The notes under the pieces: generated by a model
What the model saw: the letters and a program-made list of their open reading frames with translations, nothing else
Told to the model about the DNA's origin: nothing
Database searches by the model: none
NCBI RefSeq assembly: GCF_019649055.1
Contig: NW_026570560.1
Span: 1-42,480, forward strand
DNA: 42,480 nucleotides
From: Paramacrobiotus metropolitanus
Taxonomy: Eukaryota > Tardigrada > Eutardigrada > Parachela > Macrobiotidae
Direction of reading: 5' to 3'
Position numbers and translations under genes: made by a program
Part shown: positions 19,252-30,120 of the stretch, piece after piece
Numbering within the stretch: position 1 is the stretch's first letter
Layout: the number at the start of each line of letters is the position of its first letter

Positions 19252-20236
19252 AATGTCAAAACGACGGCGGAATTTGCTGCCGGCGGAAATTTTGTGAGGT
19301 CAAAACGACTGCGGAATTTTTTGCCTGCGGAAATTTTGTGAGGTCAAAACGACGGCGGAATTTTTCGTGGTCAAAATGCCGGCGGAATTTTCGTTACTTT
19401 TTAATTTCGTTTACTGTGTATATTTAAAAACGATTTGGAAAAAAAATGTAACTTACATAGACTCGGGCACTCCATTATTAATATGCCTCTTTATTGGGTC
19501 GCATGTATGAACTGTCTGTAAGTGCGTTGTGGCGTTGGCAGTTTGCACAGCACGCGCGGATGAGTTCAAGAGAATACCTGAGCCGCGCAAAAGAGGCAAA
19601 CAAGGTATCTGACAAATTGTCAGATACCTTGTTTGCCTCTTTTGCGCACTGCGGCGATGACGCTGAGGTGTGATCTAATCTGATCCGTTTGGAGCCTTGT
19701 CTGGGAAGACTCATAACTTCTCTGAATGTAGCTAACTCAAACGAAGAATCTCTACGCGCAGATACACACAGAAACAGTGTGCTTGGGCTAATTTTAAGAA
19801 AGCCTTTTGCTGTGATGTTCTTGCCGTGTCCCACATGATGCTGAGAATGCCTGAGTTTTTCGAAAATTTCCGCTGCATTGTTCTTCCTTTTTCAGTACTC
19901 ACAGGACCGACATCCACAGGAAGAGGCAACAAAGTGGGTGCAAAACGAAAAGCCTGGATGAATTAGTTTACTAATTAAGTTGGTTTTGTATAAAATGAAA
20001 CGTTTATGAAATAAAATTCTCATTCTTTTCAATCTGTAATGTATACGCGTTTTGTATCAATCCGTGGTTTCTGTAAAAAAATGCATGTTCAGGAAATTCC
20101 GCCGGCGTTTTGACCACGAGAATTTCCGCCGTCGTTTTGACCACACAAAATTTCCGCCGGCAAGAAATTCCGCAGTCTTTTTGACCTCACAAAATTTCCG
20201 CCAGCAGAAAATTCCGCCGTCGTTTTGACATTGGCC
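19252..20236. mobile_element. Long-TIR element with tandem sub-terminal repeats, about 1 kb
   Basis: The left end GGCCAATGTCAAAACGACGG is answered by the inverted sequence ending at about 20236. Each end carries two to three tandem copies of a roughly 44-bp unit (GTCAAAACGACGGCGGAATT followed by a GCCGGCGGAAATTTTGTGAG-like half); left cluster 19253-19395, right cluster 20090-20236. The interior has no transposase ORF and holds a perfect 31-bp-arm palindrome (19585-19647). Target duplication not identified; the outer TIR may extend through CCAATT. Superfamily undetermined. Confidence 0.75.
19585..19647. repeat. Perfect 63-bp palindrome, 31-bp arms, one-base centre
   Basis: Left arm 19585-19615, centre A at 19616, right arm 19617-19647, with no mismatch. 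It lies inside the non-coding interior of the long-TIR element. It would extrude as a cruciform or form a long RNA hairpin. Confidence 0.9.
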
Positions 20237-20598
20237 GTAATTGGACACCTGGCGGCGGCGATACGATACTTGGAGCGCAACACTAGAGGGCAGGCGACGA
20301 TGCCTACCCGATGTACAGTACATGTTGCGGACAGTTTCCAGCTATTCCAGCTATTGACCCACTTAAAAAACAACATTTACAGACGTAGTTGGGAACTTAA
20401 CCTTCAATTACGGTACTGTAGCTGTTTAAAACTGGACGCGGAACGTAAGCGTCAGAGTTTTTCTTTAGAGAAAAAGCTCGAAAATCATTCTTGAAGAAGT
20501 CATTTCATATTCCAAAGCATACACGGCGCCGCCTCCGATTGCTACACACTAATATATAATTCACCCCTGGGGGTGGGCGTTAATTAGCCCCTGGGGCA

Positions 20599-22081
20599 GT
20601 GCCCCTACCTAACGTACACCCCTTTATAACGTTCATGGAGCTAGGAACGGAGGGCGTACGTAGTAGAGAAGTTTCACTGTATATTGGAATATTAATTATT
20701 TTATTGAAAGTAATTGCGAATAAAATTGCAGTTGATGAATTTCGTGTCCGTTGCATTTGTCATTGCCTTCATTTGACTGCCGAAATCGCTCTGGAAAAGC
20801 AGAAATCCTTGATTCAGAAGGTCAAGCAAATTTGAACATACTTCAAAAGTCCGAAAGCCAACGGGAGTTCCTGAAGTTTATTAATGCTGCCAACATGAAA
20901 TTTCCTTCTGATGTTCCAACTCGGTGGTACAGCACAAAGGGTATGCTTCAAGGTATTTAATGCAAATATTACTTCTGTATAACACTGCAATTTCTGAATG
21001 TCGTTGTCTATTATTTGTATTTCTCTGATATTAAGGGCATACAAAAAGCGCGAAAAGCTGGTGCAATTTGTGGCGTCCCAGAAAGGAGCTGTTCGAAACA
21101 ACGTTATCACTACCGATGAATGGACAACCATTAAGCACATCCTGGATTCCCTGCAGCCGTTCGAAGATGCCACTACTGAGTGTTCCGGGAATTTTTATCC
21201 AACAATCGACCTGAGCGTTTAAGCGGTTGCGCATATAAAAACTAATTAGGGAGCGCTTTGTATGGATTTTACTAAGGTAATTACCTTTGTAAAATCCATA
21301 CAAAGCGCTCCCTGTTACATTTAAAGAGAAAAAATCTCTCTTTAAATGCAGACATTGAAATGATTAAATATTGCCATGTAAAATATTACCAATAATTGAT
21401 GTTATAAATGTAAATCAATAATCATAAAAATCAATAATAATAATAACTCATAATAACCGTGTCATTATCTTCTCAGTCATGTTTGTTTTGAGGTTTGCTT
21501 GCAGCCGCTGTGGGTGAGGACAATTGGAAAATACATGAAGGAAAAATGGGAAACCATTGCGGCATCAGACTGGTCGCAAAGCATGTTGCTTGTAGGCACT
21601 CTACTTGATCCTGGTCTGAAACAGTCTGGAATTCCTGAGAAACTGCGCGAGACCGCAGTGGATGCCCTTTGAAAGTTGTATGACGATGAAACCAATTCCA
21701 GTGAGCACACGGATTGTGCAGGCTACAGGAATTCCTGTTAATGCGTAAAAATTAAGTGCGCGAACCCGCATGATTCAGCAGTGTTTGGGTAACTCGACGG
21801 CACGAAATGAAGTGGACGATTATCTCAAACTGCCACCGGTAAATTCAGCCGTGTTAGATTTTTTAAAGAGGAATAAAAAAGTGTATCCTGTTTTGAGTAA
21901 AATTGCTCGTGACTTTCTTGCTGTGCAAGGTTCTTCGGTGCAGTCGGAACGAGAGTTTTCAAAGTCTGGAAATGTAATTACGGATGTTAGAAACCGATTA
22001 GGGGCACGAGCTGCAAGTGCTAGTTTATGTCTCAAGAGTTGGTATAAGGTTTTTGATTCGTTGGCTGTAATCAAACTGTGA
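20599..22081 (+). pseudogene. Decayed hAT-family transposase
   Basis: Ordered fragments of a hAT (Ac/hobo-like, ZBED type) transposase occur in three frames. HCLHLTAEIALEKQKSLIQK lies near 20755, then FPSDVPTRWYSTKGM (20900-20945), then ITTDEWTTIKHILDSLQPFE (21107-21166), a segment at 21500-21670 with an in-frame stop (GTLLDPGLKQSGIPEKLRET), and the C-terminal hATC dimerisation region at 21770-22081 (VYPVLSKIARDFLAVQGSSV, then SEREFSKSGNVITDVRNRL). The N-terminal BED zinc finger and terminal repeats were not found. Frame changes, stops and a palindromic insertion at 21248-21313 make it non-functional. Family call is confident. Confidence 0.85.
21248..21313. repeat. 66-bp near-perfect palindrome inside the hAT relic
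   Basis: Two 33-bp arms (21248-21280 and 21281-21313) meet with no spacer and differ at one position. It interrupts the transposase between the YPTIDLSV motif and the next fragment. A second hairpin with 12-bp arms follows at 21318-21348 (CATTTAAAGAGA). Confidence 0.85.
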
Positions 22082-22906
22082 GGATAAAATCAGCTACTTG
22101 TCAAAAACTACTTTTTCACAAACTACTCTGCCTACCTAATACTCGCTGTTTCGTTGACTGTAGTAACGTAGTGCGGTATACTGAGCAGCAGTTTATATTG
22201 TTAAAATTGTCATTAATTATTATACGGTAAATGGCTTTAAGGATTTTAGCCGGCCGTCAGCCTAAAGGTCAGCCGTTTAGCCGGCTGCCATTTCTAGCCT
22301 GGCGTAATTATTAATCAGTTCTCAGTACCGCGGCTATATCATCAGCATGCGTCTAGTTGTATATGTCCTCTTATTCCTGGTCACCAAAAATATGAGAGCT
22401 ATTAGGCTATTGTGTCTTGTAGAACAAAAGTAATACCACTATTAAGCATACTCTCGTTGTTTGAAAACCATCGCAGTACACAAAAGCAAAAGATCCCCAA
22501 TACGGACCGGTAATGGGCGAGAGATTTTTCGTTTCTCACCGCTAATAACGCGGTATCGAATTTTCATGTCAATCTTCCAGAAAATTACCTTTGCAAACGT
22601 AAGGCAATTTTATTAACAGCAAACAACACTATCCGCAAAGAATTCGCAAACAACCACACAGGAACAATATCGCCAACCCCATACGATCAAAGGCAATCAA
22701 GAAAAACAAAAGAGACGACCATAAAGATGGGTATCACTAACCATTATCAATGAAGTAATTAAAAGCCATCATGCTTTCGCATGCCGCAGACAAGTTATGC
22801 TAAAAAGAACAAGCAAGTAGTGTTACAAATACAAAACATGAATTGGATGAATAGCAATAAAAATGAATCAATATGGAAAAAAGACGAATCGTCCGCTGTT
22901 TCGGTT
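22082..22906. other. Spacer without recognised genes
   Basis: AT-rich. The only structure noted is an imperfect inverted repeat at about 22232-22305 (AAATGGC, TTTAGCCGGC against GCCGGCTGCCATTT). It may include the 3' untranslated part of the minus-strand gene to the right. Confidence 0.4.
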
Positions 22907-23704
22907 CTACAGGCTGATCAAATATCGGACAGCCCGATCGACTGAGTTTTCCCGCGGTTTCGCCGGTGCGCGGGACTCTGCAAGTGCGCGGGACTTTGCC
23001 GGTGCGCGGCCCTTCCGTCCGCCTGCTGTGACCGGCACGGAGCTGTCTTCGCCGGGCGGACGACCCACCTCCTTGCCGCTTAAGTGCAAGGGCTCCGTGG
23101 CAACACCGCCCAGTACAGGCCTGGATGTAAGGGGCCGTACGGCGCCGAAAGGATTACCATAAACTTTCCGGTACGAGCCAGCGGGCAGCCTGTCCATCCC
23201 AGCCGCAGCCGGCTCAGTGACGACTCCTGTCACATCGAACTGTGCGTGCCGACATTCTGACCACTAAAAAAAACAGTCAAAATTCGGCCGCGTTCAACAG
23301 ATGAGGCTCTGCAAATCACCTCGCGGACTGAATACGGCGAACTACCGATGCCCGTACTGTCTGCCGTTTCGGCGGCAGATCGGGCGGCGATACTTCCAGC
23401 GCCGCATCGACAGACTCCACGGTCGCATCCGCAAACGGGGTCGCATCGCACGCCACCGCAGTTGCACCAGCACTGGCTAGTCGGGAATACCTGTGGCCTG
23501 ACCACCGTTTTGTGCGCTCTCCCACGCTTTGTCGGGACCCCGTCAGCGGCAGCATCGGGGTTCTAACACCAAGGGGGTTAACATCGCGCAGTGGCCGCGC
23601 TCCATCAAGGACACTGCAGGTGCTGGCCTGTTGCGGTCGGACGATAGTCTGTCGCGCCGTCGCGCGCTTCGCTATGACCTCATGGACGACGGCATGGTCC
23701 ACAC
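22907..23704 (-). CDS. Possible 3' exons of the minus-strand gene, GC-rich ORFs
   Basis: A minus-strand frame is open from the acceptor at 23704 to about 23316, with a good donor (GCATCG|GTAGTT) ending an exon at 23346. A second frame opens after TTTTTTTTAG at 23263 and runs to a stop at 22907-22909 (VTEPAAAGMDRLPAGSYRKV). These two join in phase 0. However, the simplest splice from the upstream exon enters 23704 in another frame and stops at 23680. These exons are therefore either alternatively spliced, part of a neighbouring duplicate, or decayed. The first contains SPPDLPPKRQTVRASVVRRI, resembling SSPKLPPKRDTVAVRRPRGI in the upstream gene. Confidence 0.3.
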
Positions 23705-24891
23705 CTACAAGATGAAAGCATTTCAAGTTAATTGCTGCAGTGCAGTGCATCTACACCTACCGTGCAGTATTTCCTGTTGTGCATCGGCTTCCGCGCCTCC
23801 GACATTTTCTGCAGGTGGTCCCTGCGAGCGTGTTTGGTATCGGGCACGTCGCCGACCGGCCGCTAGTTTTACGCGGAGTGCCATCCGGGTTAAAATCCAC
23901 CAAATGGCGCTCTTTCAGCCACGCGGAGGTGGCCTCGATTAAGAGTGTCTGGCCCTTCGCCGTATAATGGTCAAACCAGGTGTGGTGGTAGCACTGTAGA
24001 TACGGCAGTTGGACCACGCCGCGCTTGCGACCCTTATCGTAGTCGTCCCACTGCAGCAGTCGCCCCCAGTGTGTAGGCTTTTGGTTCCTGACGGGGACGT
24101 TGGTGTCTGCTAAGACACGATACAGCGGCAGACGCTTCGGCAACCGACAGCAGAGGTAGTCTATCCGCTCTGTCGGATAACTCCGCCATCGTACGCAGCC
24201 AACATGCGGTGTCCCCGTGTATCGGCCTAGCAGGTGTTTAACGCAGCCCTCGAACGTCCAGGATCTGTCTAGGCGCAGACAATAGGGACAGAACCAGTAC
24301 CTGGTCCCGTTGCCAGTCCGACGTTTGCCCATGCGAAAAAGGCTTTCAGTCCGCTGTAAAATTAATAAATTTAGAGTAATATATTTAAAAGTGGTCATAA
24401 ACAAGGAAGCATGTGCCGGCAAAACAATTATAAATTGCTTCGACGTATTTATCTTCTCAAATCTACAGGTATTCAGACTGCAAATAGATTCATACTTGAT
24501 TTCCCTTGGTTGGATTCATCTCCTTTTGGATGCCGCGGGGCCGGCGTACAGCAACAGTGTCACGCTTGGGTGGTAGTTTCGGGCTGCTGTCACGATCTGA
24601 TTGTCCGCTACCGTCAGAAACTTCACCATCCCGGCTTCCGCGTGCACCTCGCCCCGAGCGTGTGACCAATGTCGACCGCCCTGCACCACCGCTTCGTCCC
24701 GCTCTTTTCCGCACGCGTCGCCCTTTCCGTTCAGCCGGTCTCGGCGGGTTCTCTTTGGCGGTCACCACCGAGGTCGGGGGCGGACCGTGTGAGGACTGCT
24801 CCTCGACATCCAACACTCCCTGGATCCACATTTCAGCCTCGTGAGAGACCGCCTCCGCTATCAGTGGGGATTTCCGTAGGGCCAGCTGCAT
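23680..24891 (-). CDS. Unidentified protein with Cys/His motif, three exons, about 337 residues
   Basis: Exon 1 is 24891-24496 (ATG at 24891, phase-0 end before GTATGA). Exon 2 is 24353-23761 (after AATTTTACAG, ending before GTAGGT). Exon 3 is 23704-23680, which stops quickly after CGPCRRP. The first 132 residues are basic, Ser/Gly/Arg-rich and probably disordered. Exon 2 has CPYCLRLDRSWTFEGCVKH followed by H at the end of GRYTGTPH, a possible zinc-binding arrangement. Conserved-looking aromatic stretches follow (THWGRLLQWDDYDKGRKRG, HHTWFDHYTAKGQTLLIEAT). I do not recognise the family; a tardigrade-restricted gene is possible. Splice sites and GC-rich exons make a real gene likely; the 3' end is uncertain. 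Confidence 0.55.
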
Positions 24892-26407
24892 TCTGCCTGC
24901 CCTAAAAGGTCCAGAAACGACAGCAATCACTAACCAGTCAGCAAAACAATTGCGGGTACCAGCCGAGCAAGGATGAATAATGGCACACGACTAGCGATAA
25001 GAAATGTTAGCCAGTAAATATATTTTGTGTATATTTTTATTACGAAGATTTGGATATACTGTGTAGTTCACAGGATGTTATGTTAATTCGTTTACCTACC
25101 GTCTACGGGTGGATGGCAAGTTGATGCCGTGTTTAAGCACCGTCCGAGTGCGAGCGGCCACAGTCGCATAATGCTTAGCAGTATTCTAATTTGTATTTAG
25201 CTTAGCAGTCATACAAATTGTCAGATCCTTAATAGTGCTACGAATATACAAACTGCACCCAGTTGTATAATGCTCAGCATTATTCCAGATTCGTAGCATT
25301 ATTCATTTACAAAACCACACTAGCAGAAAGTCTCATGTAGTATGGATATATTCCACACCCGACGGAATTATTTCCGCGAGGCAATGTTATGATGTGTTTT
25401 CTTTAACATTTATCGACCGAAGCGAAGCGAAGGTCCTCTATGTTCAAGAAAACAGGAATTTTGTCGGTCACGTCGGTCATGTCGGCTACGCATTATAATC
25501 TTAAATAAAACATGGAAAGGCACACCAAAAAAATTTTAAATAAAAAATAAATTGTTTTTAGATATAAGACATGTGTTTTTAAAACAGTTTAAAAAAACTC
25601 AGCAAACACTTTATTTTAAACTTGGTTTCCGGCCTCGCTTCGGTCTTTCAGTGCAAGCAAACAGCGGTGCACTTTCCTAGTTTGTACAAATACGTACCAA
25701 TTTTTTTGTGGTTGGTTTGCATATTCAGCATTATCAAAATTATCCGAAAACATAGAACTGCATCGGGCTGGCGGGCTGGATACAACTGGAATTTTCTTAT
25801 CAAAAATTAAGAAAATTAATATTAATATTGAAAAAAATAAAATTGAAAAAAATAATATTAATATTGATCTGATCCGTACGCGAATCCGTACGATCTGTAG
25901 TCTGTACTGGTACGATCTGTACAGCTGACTCTGTACTGACCAATGACTAACCAGGCAGGTTCTGCCCACTGTTCGCCTGTCAACATTGCGCACAGGAGCA
26001 CATGGCCAGCCGTCTTGTTTTAATGGAATCAGCCGACGACTGTGGAAGCAGCTGGCTGACGAGCAGAACAACCACATACACACTGCACAGGCAGTCAATT
26101 TGCGCAGCGTAACGTCACTACAGTACTGTTCCATACTGTACCGCCGTCTGGGTTTGTAGCGGTCCGTATTAATTCCGTTTGATATGTTCAGTTTTTAACC
26201 TTTCCCATGTGGCACCAACTTAGTACTAACATGTTCCTCGAGAAATTTATTTCTTAGGCAACTATGGTAAGCATTAGAGCGTTTGTTGCGCTTGTAGTCT
26301 AATAACAACCCAGAAGAATCAGCTGGCAGATTAGCGTTGTGGAACCGATGCGATTTACTCGGTTTACTTACAAGCACAACCTCCGCGAGCGCAATTAGAG
26401 CGCCAGC
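24892..26407. other. Spacer with a dispersed palindromic repeat, no recognised gene
   Basis: AT-rich. It includes the repeat copy listed at 25165-25327 and a pair of TTAATATTAATATTGA-like words near 25820 and 25855. A minus-strand ORF at 25616-26134 has low-complexity hydrophobic sequence and no coding signature. No promoter motif could be assigned for the F-box gene. Confidence 0.4.
25165..25327 (+). repeat. Dispersed repeat with TATAATGCTYAGCATTATTC palindromes, copy 1
   Basis: Contains several variants of the palindromic word ATAATGCTTAGCATTAT and ends CGTAGCATTATTC, then TACAAAACCACACTAGCAGA. The same tail ends the copy at 31690-31866. No ORF. Class unknown. Confidence 0.65.
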
Positions 26408-28798
26408 ATGGACGACAAATTCGACGTGGGCGTCGAACCGTGGCCGTACCGGCGCTCCGGGCGTATTGTCAGCAGCGGCAACACCGTCATGGTGCCGCAG
26501 GACGACGGCGCCTGGTGCTTGGGCTTCATCGAGGACATTGCCGACGACCAGCAGCAAATCTACGTCAACTTCCACTGCAGCACATTACCGGCCGCCTGGC
26601 TGCCCGCCCACCGCGTCTTTCCGCACGCCCTGTTTACGGAGACAGGCGGGGAGTTTTACACGGTGCTGGCGGCGCTGCGCAGCGACCCCGCCGCGCCGCT
26701 GACATTCCAGACGGCCGCCGTCGACGGCTACTGCTTCACCGGCCGCGCGCTGATGTGCTGCGTGCAGACGGCCGCTCAGCGCCGTCTCCTGCATCCGCTG
26801 CAGATCGCTGCGGAGCATCCGCCCCGTCGGTCGCTATCGCAACCGCCCGGGTCGCCGTCCGAGGGCGTCTACGCCGCCTACACGACGGACACGCTGGACG
26901 TGGCGCACGTCAACAGTATCGATGAGAACCGGCTGCAGTTCGAGATGAAGCGCGAGGTGTTCGCCGCACGGCACCGTGCACTCAACGGCCAGCAGCGGCA
27001 CGCATATAGCCCGATCCGCGACATGCGGTACCACATGCGGGTGGGTCGCGATTCCGTGAGATTTATTATCTGGCAGCTGCAGGAGGACAACTGGCAGTGG
27101 AGTGTGGAGATGCTGTCGGAATGCGTCCGGCGCTGCTTGCAGAACGGGATACTGACTAATGAATCGCTCGGTCGTGACATCACACCGCCCGACGGCGGCA
27201 GTGACGTTGCCCAGGAAGCCGGTGACATGGGGGGATTAGCGCGTCTACCGTTGGAAATCGTCGAGAGCCTGCTGGACGTCCTGGATATTGTCACGCGCAC
27301 CAGATTGCAACGGTATGAAAATTATTAGTTATTTCGCTTTATAAGCCGGTTTGTGCGGAGAGCCTTGATAAATTCCACAATGTAGTAATTCCTAAGTGCC
27401 AACGCTTATTGCAGGCTGTGTCCAGTGTGGAGCGATGTGGCTGTGCGTTGTCTTCCCCAGCAGCAGCATGTTATACTGGATTTCGGCCTGCGTGTCCGCA
27501 GTGCTGACACGCGCGATGAAGTGTACCGTCTGGGCCGGCTGCTGTACCACGGTGTCACCCACGGCGTGCGCAGCCTGGTGCTGAGCCGGTGGCAGCCGGC
27601 GGCGTACTGGCAGGGCAGCGAGGGGCATCGCCACGGCTGCACCGACGTCACCGTCATCCGGCAGGTCATCCGCATGCTGCGGCCGGCCGCGGCGCTGCAG
27701 CGCATCATCTGCCACCGCTGCGTCCTCACCGACGTCCTGCCCGTCAACTGGTCGCTGGACTCTCAATCGGCAGCCAGGCCCCACCGCCCGCACCACTTCC
27801 CGCTCAGCCAGCTATCGCCGCTGATGGAGCTGTGCAGGGACGCGCTGATCGTGGTAGACTTCCTGCAGAACGATGCCGTGTGCTACTTCCACCATCGACG
27901 GCCGTATTGGCGCGCGGACCTCACCCCCTTGACCGATGAGCCCTACCAGTGCCGCGAGCCGGCGCTGCCAATGCAACTGGCCGTGCCCTTTCTGCGTCTG
28001 GACTGCGGCCAGGACGCCGTTGCGGTCTTGACTAGCATGCGGACGGCCATGGAAGAAGCGCTCCCGGAGCCGCCGGCGGACGTGCGCCGGCTGGCCACGG
28101 ACATGTACGAGTATTGGCGCACCCGCGACACCTACTGGCGCTTCCTCCACGACCTCCTCACGGCGTAAGTGTTAACTCGTGATGATGCACGTAAATATGA
28201 AGATAGTGTTTTCACCGAACCAGGGTTGTACCGTTTTTTTCAAATTTTTGAATGAATTTTAAACATTTAAATATGTAAAAAAATGCTAGAACCGTGCACG
28301 GTCCCGTGTAAAAACCATCTTCATGCGTATGTACAGATACATATGACTGTATGCAAAATTTAACGAAAATCGGCCCACAATGAGACTTTTGGTACACCTC
28401 AATGCATTTAAACTTTTTGGAAATTTTTTATAGCCATAACTTTTCGAACCGGATGTTGCGTGCACAGACGGTCTTCACGCTAATGTGTACAAACCATGTG
28501 GCTATAGAATGTCAGAAAAAAAAGCGAAAAAGGGTTACGGAGGGCGCAAAAGTGAAAGTTTTCGCGCAGATGCATGAAGCTGGTATATACCGGGTATTTT
28601 CCTTAAGGAAAGGTCACCGGTAAATGTTTATTCCAGTGATGCGCATGCTGCTTCTGTTGCAGCACGGAACCGGGCGGACCGGCATGGCAGCACGCCGACT
28701 TCCCCAACACACCGTTATCGCAGCTGTCCCGTCTAACCGTCGTCGCCCTGGACTCCATGTGGTGCACCAGCGCGAATGTCGCCGCCGAAGCGCAGTAG
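26408..28798 (-). other. Minus strand of the F-box locus: no gene
   Basis: Several minus-strand ORFs here are antisense shadows of the GC-rich plus-strand exons and lack splice or codon support. Listed only to state that this strand holds nothing supportable. Confidence 0.6.
26408..28798 (+). CDS. F-box protein with Tudor-like N-terminal region, three exons, 596 residues
   Basis: Exons 26408-27312, 27415-28164 and 28663-28798 join in frame through introns GTATGA...TTGCAG and GTAAGT...TTGCAG; total 1791 nt including TAG. Residues about 20-75 (NTVMVPQDDGAWCLGFIEDI, later AAWLPAHRVFPH) look like a small beta-barrel, Tudor/MBT-like domain; this is inferred from pattern. The F-box is at about residues 278-315 (LPLEIVESLLDVLDIVTRTR) and is split by intron 1; F-box proteins recruit substrates to SCF ubiquitin ligases through Skp1. 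The C-terminal part (for example DEVYRLGRLLYHGVTHGVRS) is probably a substrate-binding region without recognised repeats. I associate this layout with an expanded tardigrade family. No frame damage. Intron 2 holds a dispersed repeat. Confidence 0.85.
28200..28635 (+). repeat. Dispersed repeat in intron 2 of the F-box gene
   Basis: Shares with 38930-39320 the ordered blocks CGGYCCAYAATGRGAC, GGTAC-CCT, CTTTTTGG/ATTTTTTGG, CAACCGGATG-TGTG and the end ACCGGGT...TTCCYTTAAGG. Identity is moderate and the copies are old. No ORF or clear terminal repeats; family unknown. Confidence 0.55.
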
Positions 28799-29640
28799 AA
28801 ATCTTCTAATGCTCCAATAATGCCGCCAAACTAGGCACATGTCAACATCTTTAACAAACGCACAGAAAATAGATGAATGATGTCGTTGAAACTGTTGACA
28901 GAAACAAAGTTATACCTACGTTGCCGAAAAAGCTTACATATCCGTCGGCTGTCGTGAGATCAAACTGTTTGAACTATCCTATAAAATCCAACCATCAAGC
29001 CGATGTTGATAAACGAATAAATTCGCTGCTCAGCAGGGTAATTAGAGGAATTTCAGCCGATTTCAATTCTACTGGATGTTTCCTTATGTGCAATTCTTTA
29101 TGTAGACGTCGCTTGCAAATTCAAACACTTGAATTGGTGATTGATAATATTGTATTAAATGATTACAGTAGTATTAATTGACTAGTATAATATTATGATG
29201 CCTACAGGCGAAAATGGGCGTGAATGCAGGCGTCATACAGGCGTCTCTTCCTTTGCTCCGGCTCTCCATCCAGATGCAACGAGGAAACTTAGTGGTGGTT
29301 GCCTTCGTCACCTGGTGGTGGCTGTATCGGCCGGCATTGCGCAGGGCAAGCTGGCTTGCTGTCTGCGCGCATGTGCGCACCCTGTGCCCTGGCAGCGACT
29401 GACTAGCCAGGATGCCGCCGGCGAGCGTGTAGGCCGCCATGCGGACGGAGAGCCCGGGAGGCCGCCCTCCCGGATCCAACTGCCGCCGATCCTTGCCTCG
29501 TATTTGCGAAACCTATTGGCGGTTCTTCCGCCATCTCCTCCCAGCCTAAGTGCCAACACAACCCGCTTCCCGGATAGGGTCTCCCTGTTTGCATCGCGGA
29601 ACCGGCGCCCCATGGGTTTAGAAAGAAAGGTCACCGGCTC
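28799..29640. other. Spacer without recognised genes
   Basis: 28840-29190 is AT-rich with no convincing ORF. 29200-29640 is GC-richer with overlapping ORFs on both strands (29195-29803 plus, 29308-29904 minus), none with splice support or a known motif. It might hold decayed exons. Confidence 0.3.
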
Positions 29641-29812
29641 AAGTACCCTGCCGGGTTTTGCTGCACGGATCCGGACGGACGGACCGGAATGGGAGCCGTC
29701 CGACCGGCCACGTTTACCGTTGCCGCAACCGCCTTCGCTCTGGAGACCAAGTGGATGGCGCCCGTGCAGCGGGGCGAAGGGAAATGGCGCCGCGGAGCCG
29801 TAACAAAACAGT
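29622..29812 (+). pseudogene. Degraded duplicate of the last F-box exon
   Basis: The order AAAGGTCACCGG, TTTTGCTGCA, CGGATCCGGACGGACGGACC, GGAATGGGAG, CCGTCCGAC parallels AAAGGTCACCGG, TTCTGTTGCAG, CACGGAACCGGGCGGACC, GGCATGGCAGC, GCCGAC at 28612-28705. The acceptor AG is lost in this copy. One frame reads DGPEWEPSDRPRLPLPQPPS and stops at TAA, in parallel with the GGPAWQHADFPNTPLSQLSR exon, which ends at TAG. Divergence is high, so homology is likely but not certain. Confidence 0.4.
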
Positions 29813-29865
29813 GATTTCCCAGTTTCTAATATTGCTGTAGTATTTTTCACGTGACCTAGGCCGAA

Positions 29866-30120
29866 TGGTCGCGAGACATTTCGTCGTGGGACATTTTCCC
29901 ACAAGCTTTTCGTCGCAGCGGCTAATTTGTTTTGGGATAACTCGTTTTGAAACCATTTTGTTGTGTGACAGTTGGTCGCGCGACTTTTGGGGAGTCGAAA
30001 AATTATCGACGGGCTTATGGCAGCGAACAGTCATACGACTATCTGCCACAAAAACTAGTTGTCCTCAGACGAATTGTCCGTAAAACCAAATGTCCAGCGA
30101 CGACTTGTCGCGTAGACCTG
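29866..30120. repeat. Imperfect inverted repeat built of TCGTC / GGACATTT words
   Basis: GGTCGCGAGACATTTCGTCG and GGGACATTTTCCCAC on the left resemble the inverted right part (GCGACAAGTCGTCGCTGGAC, then ATTTGGTTTTACGGAC). Several related words lie between them. Possibly an old fold-back element. No target duplication seen. Confidence 0.3.

Noticed and set aside
25616-26134. Minus-strand ORF of 172 codons
   Set aside because: Middle part is low-complexity Ile/Leu/Phe from an AT-rich stretch; no splice sites, domain or GC rise typical of exons here.
28873-29181. Plus-strand ORF of 102 codons after the F-box gene
   Set aside because: No domain, splice support or GC enrichment; AT-rich spacer is the simpler reading.
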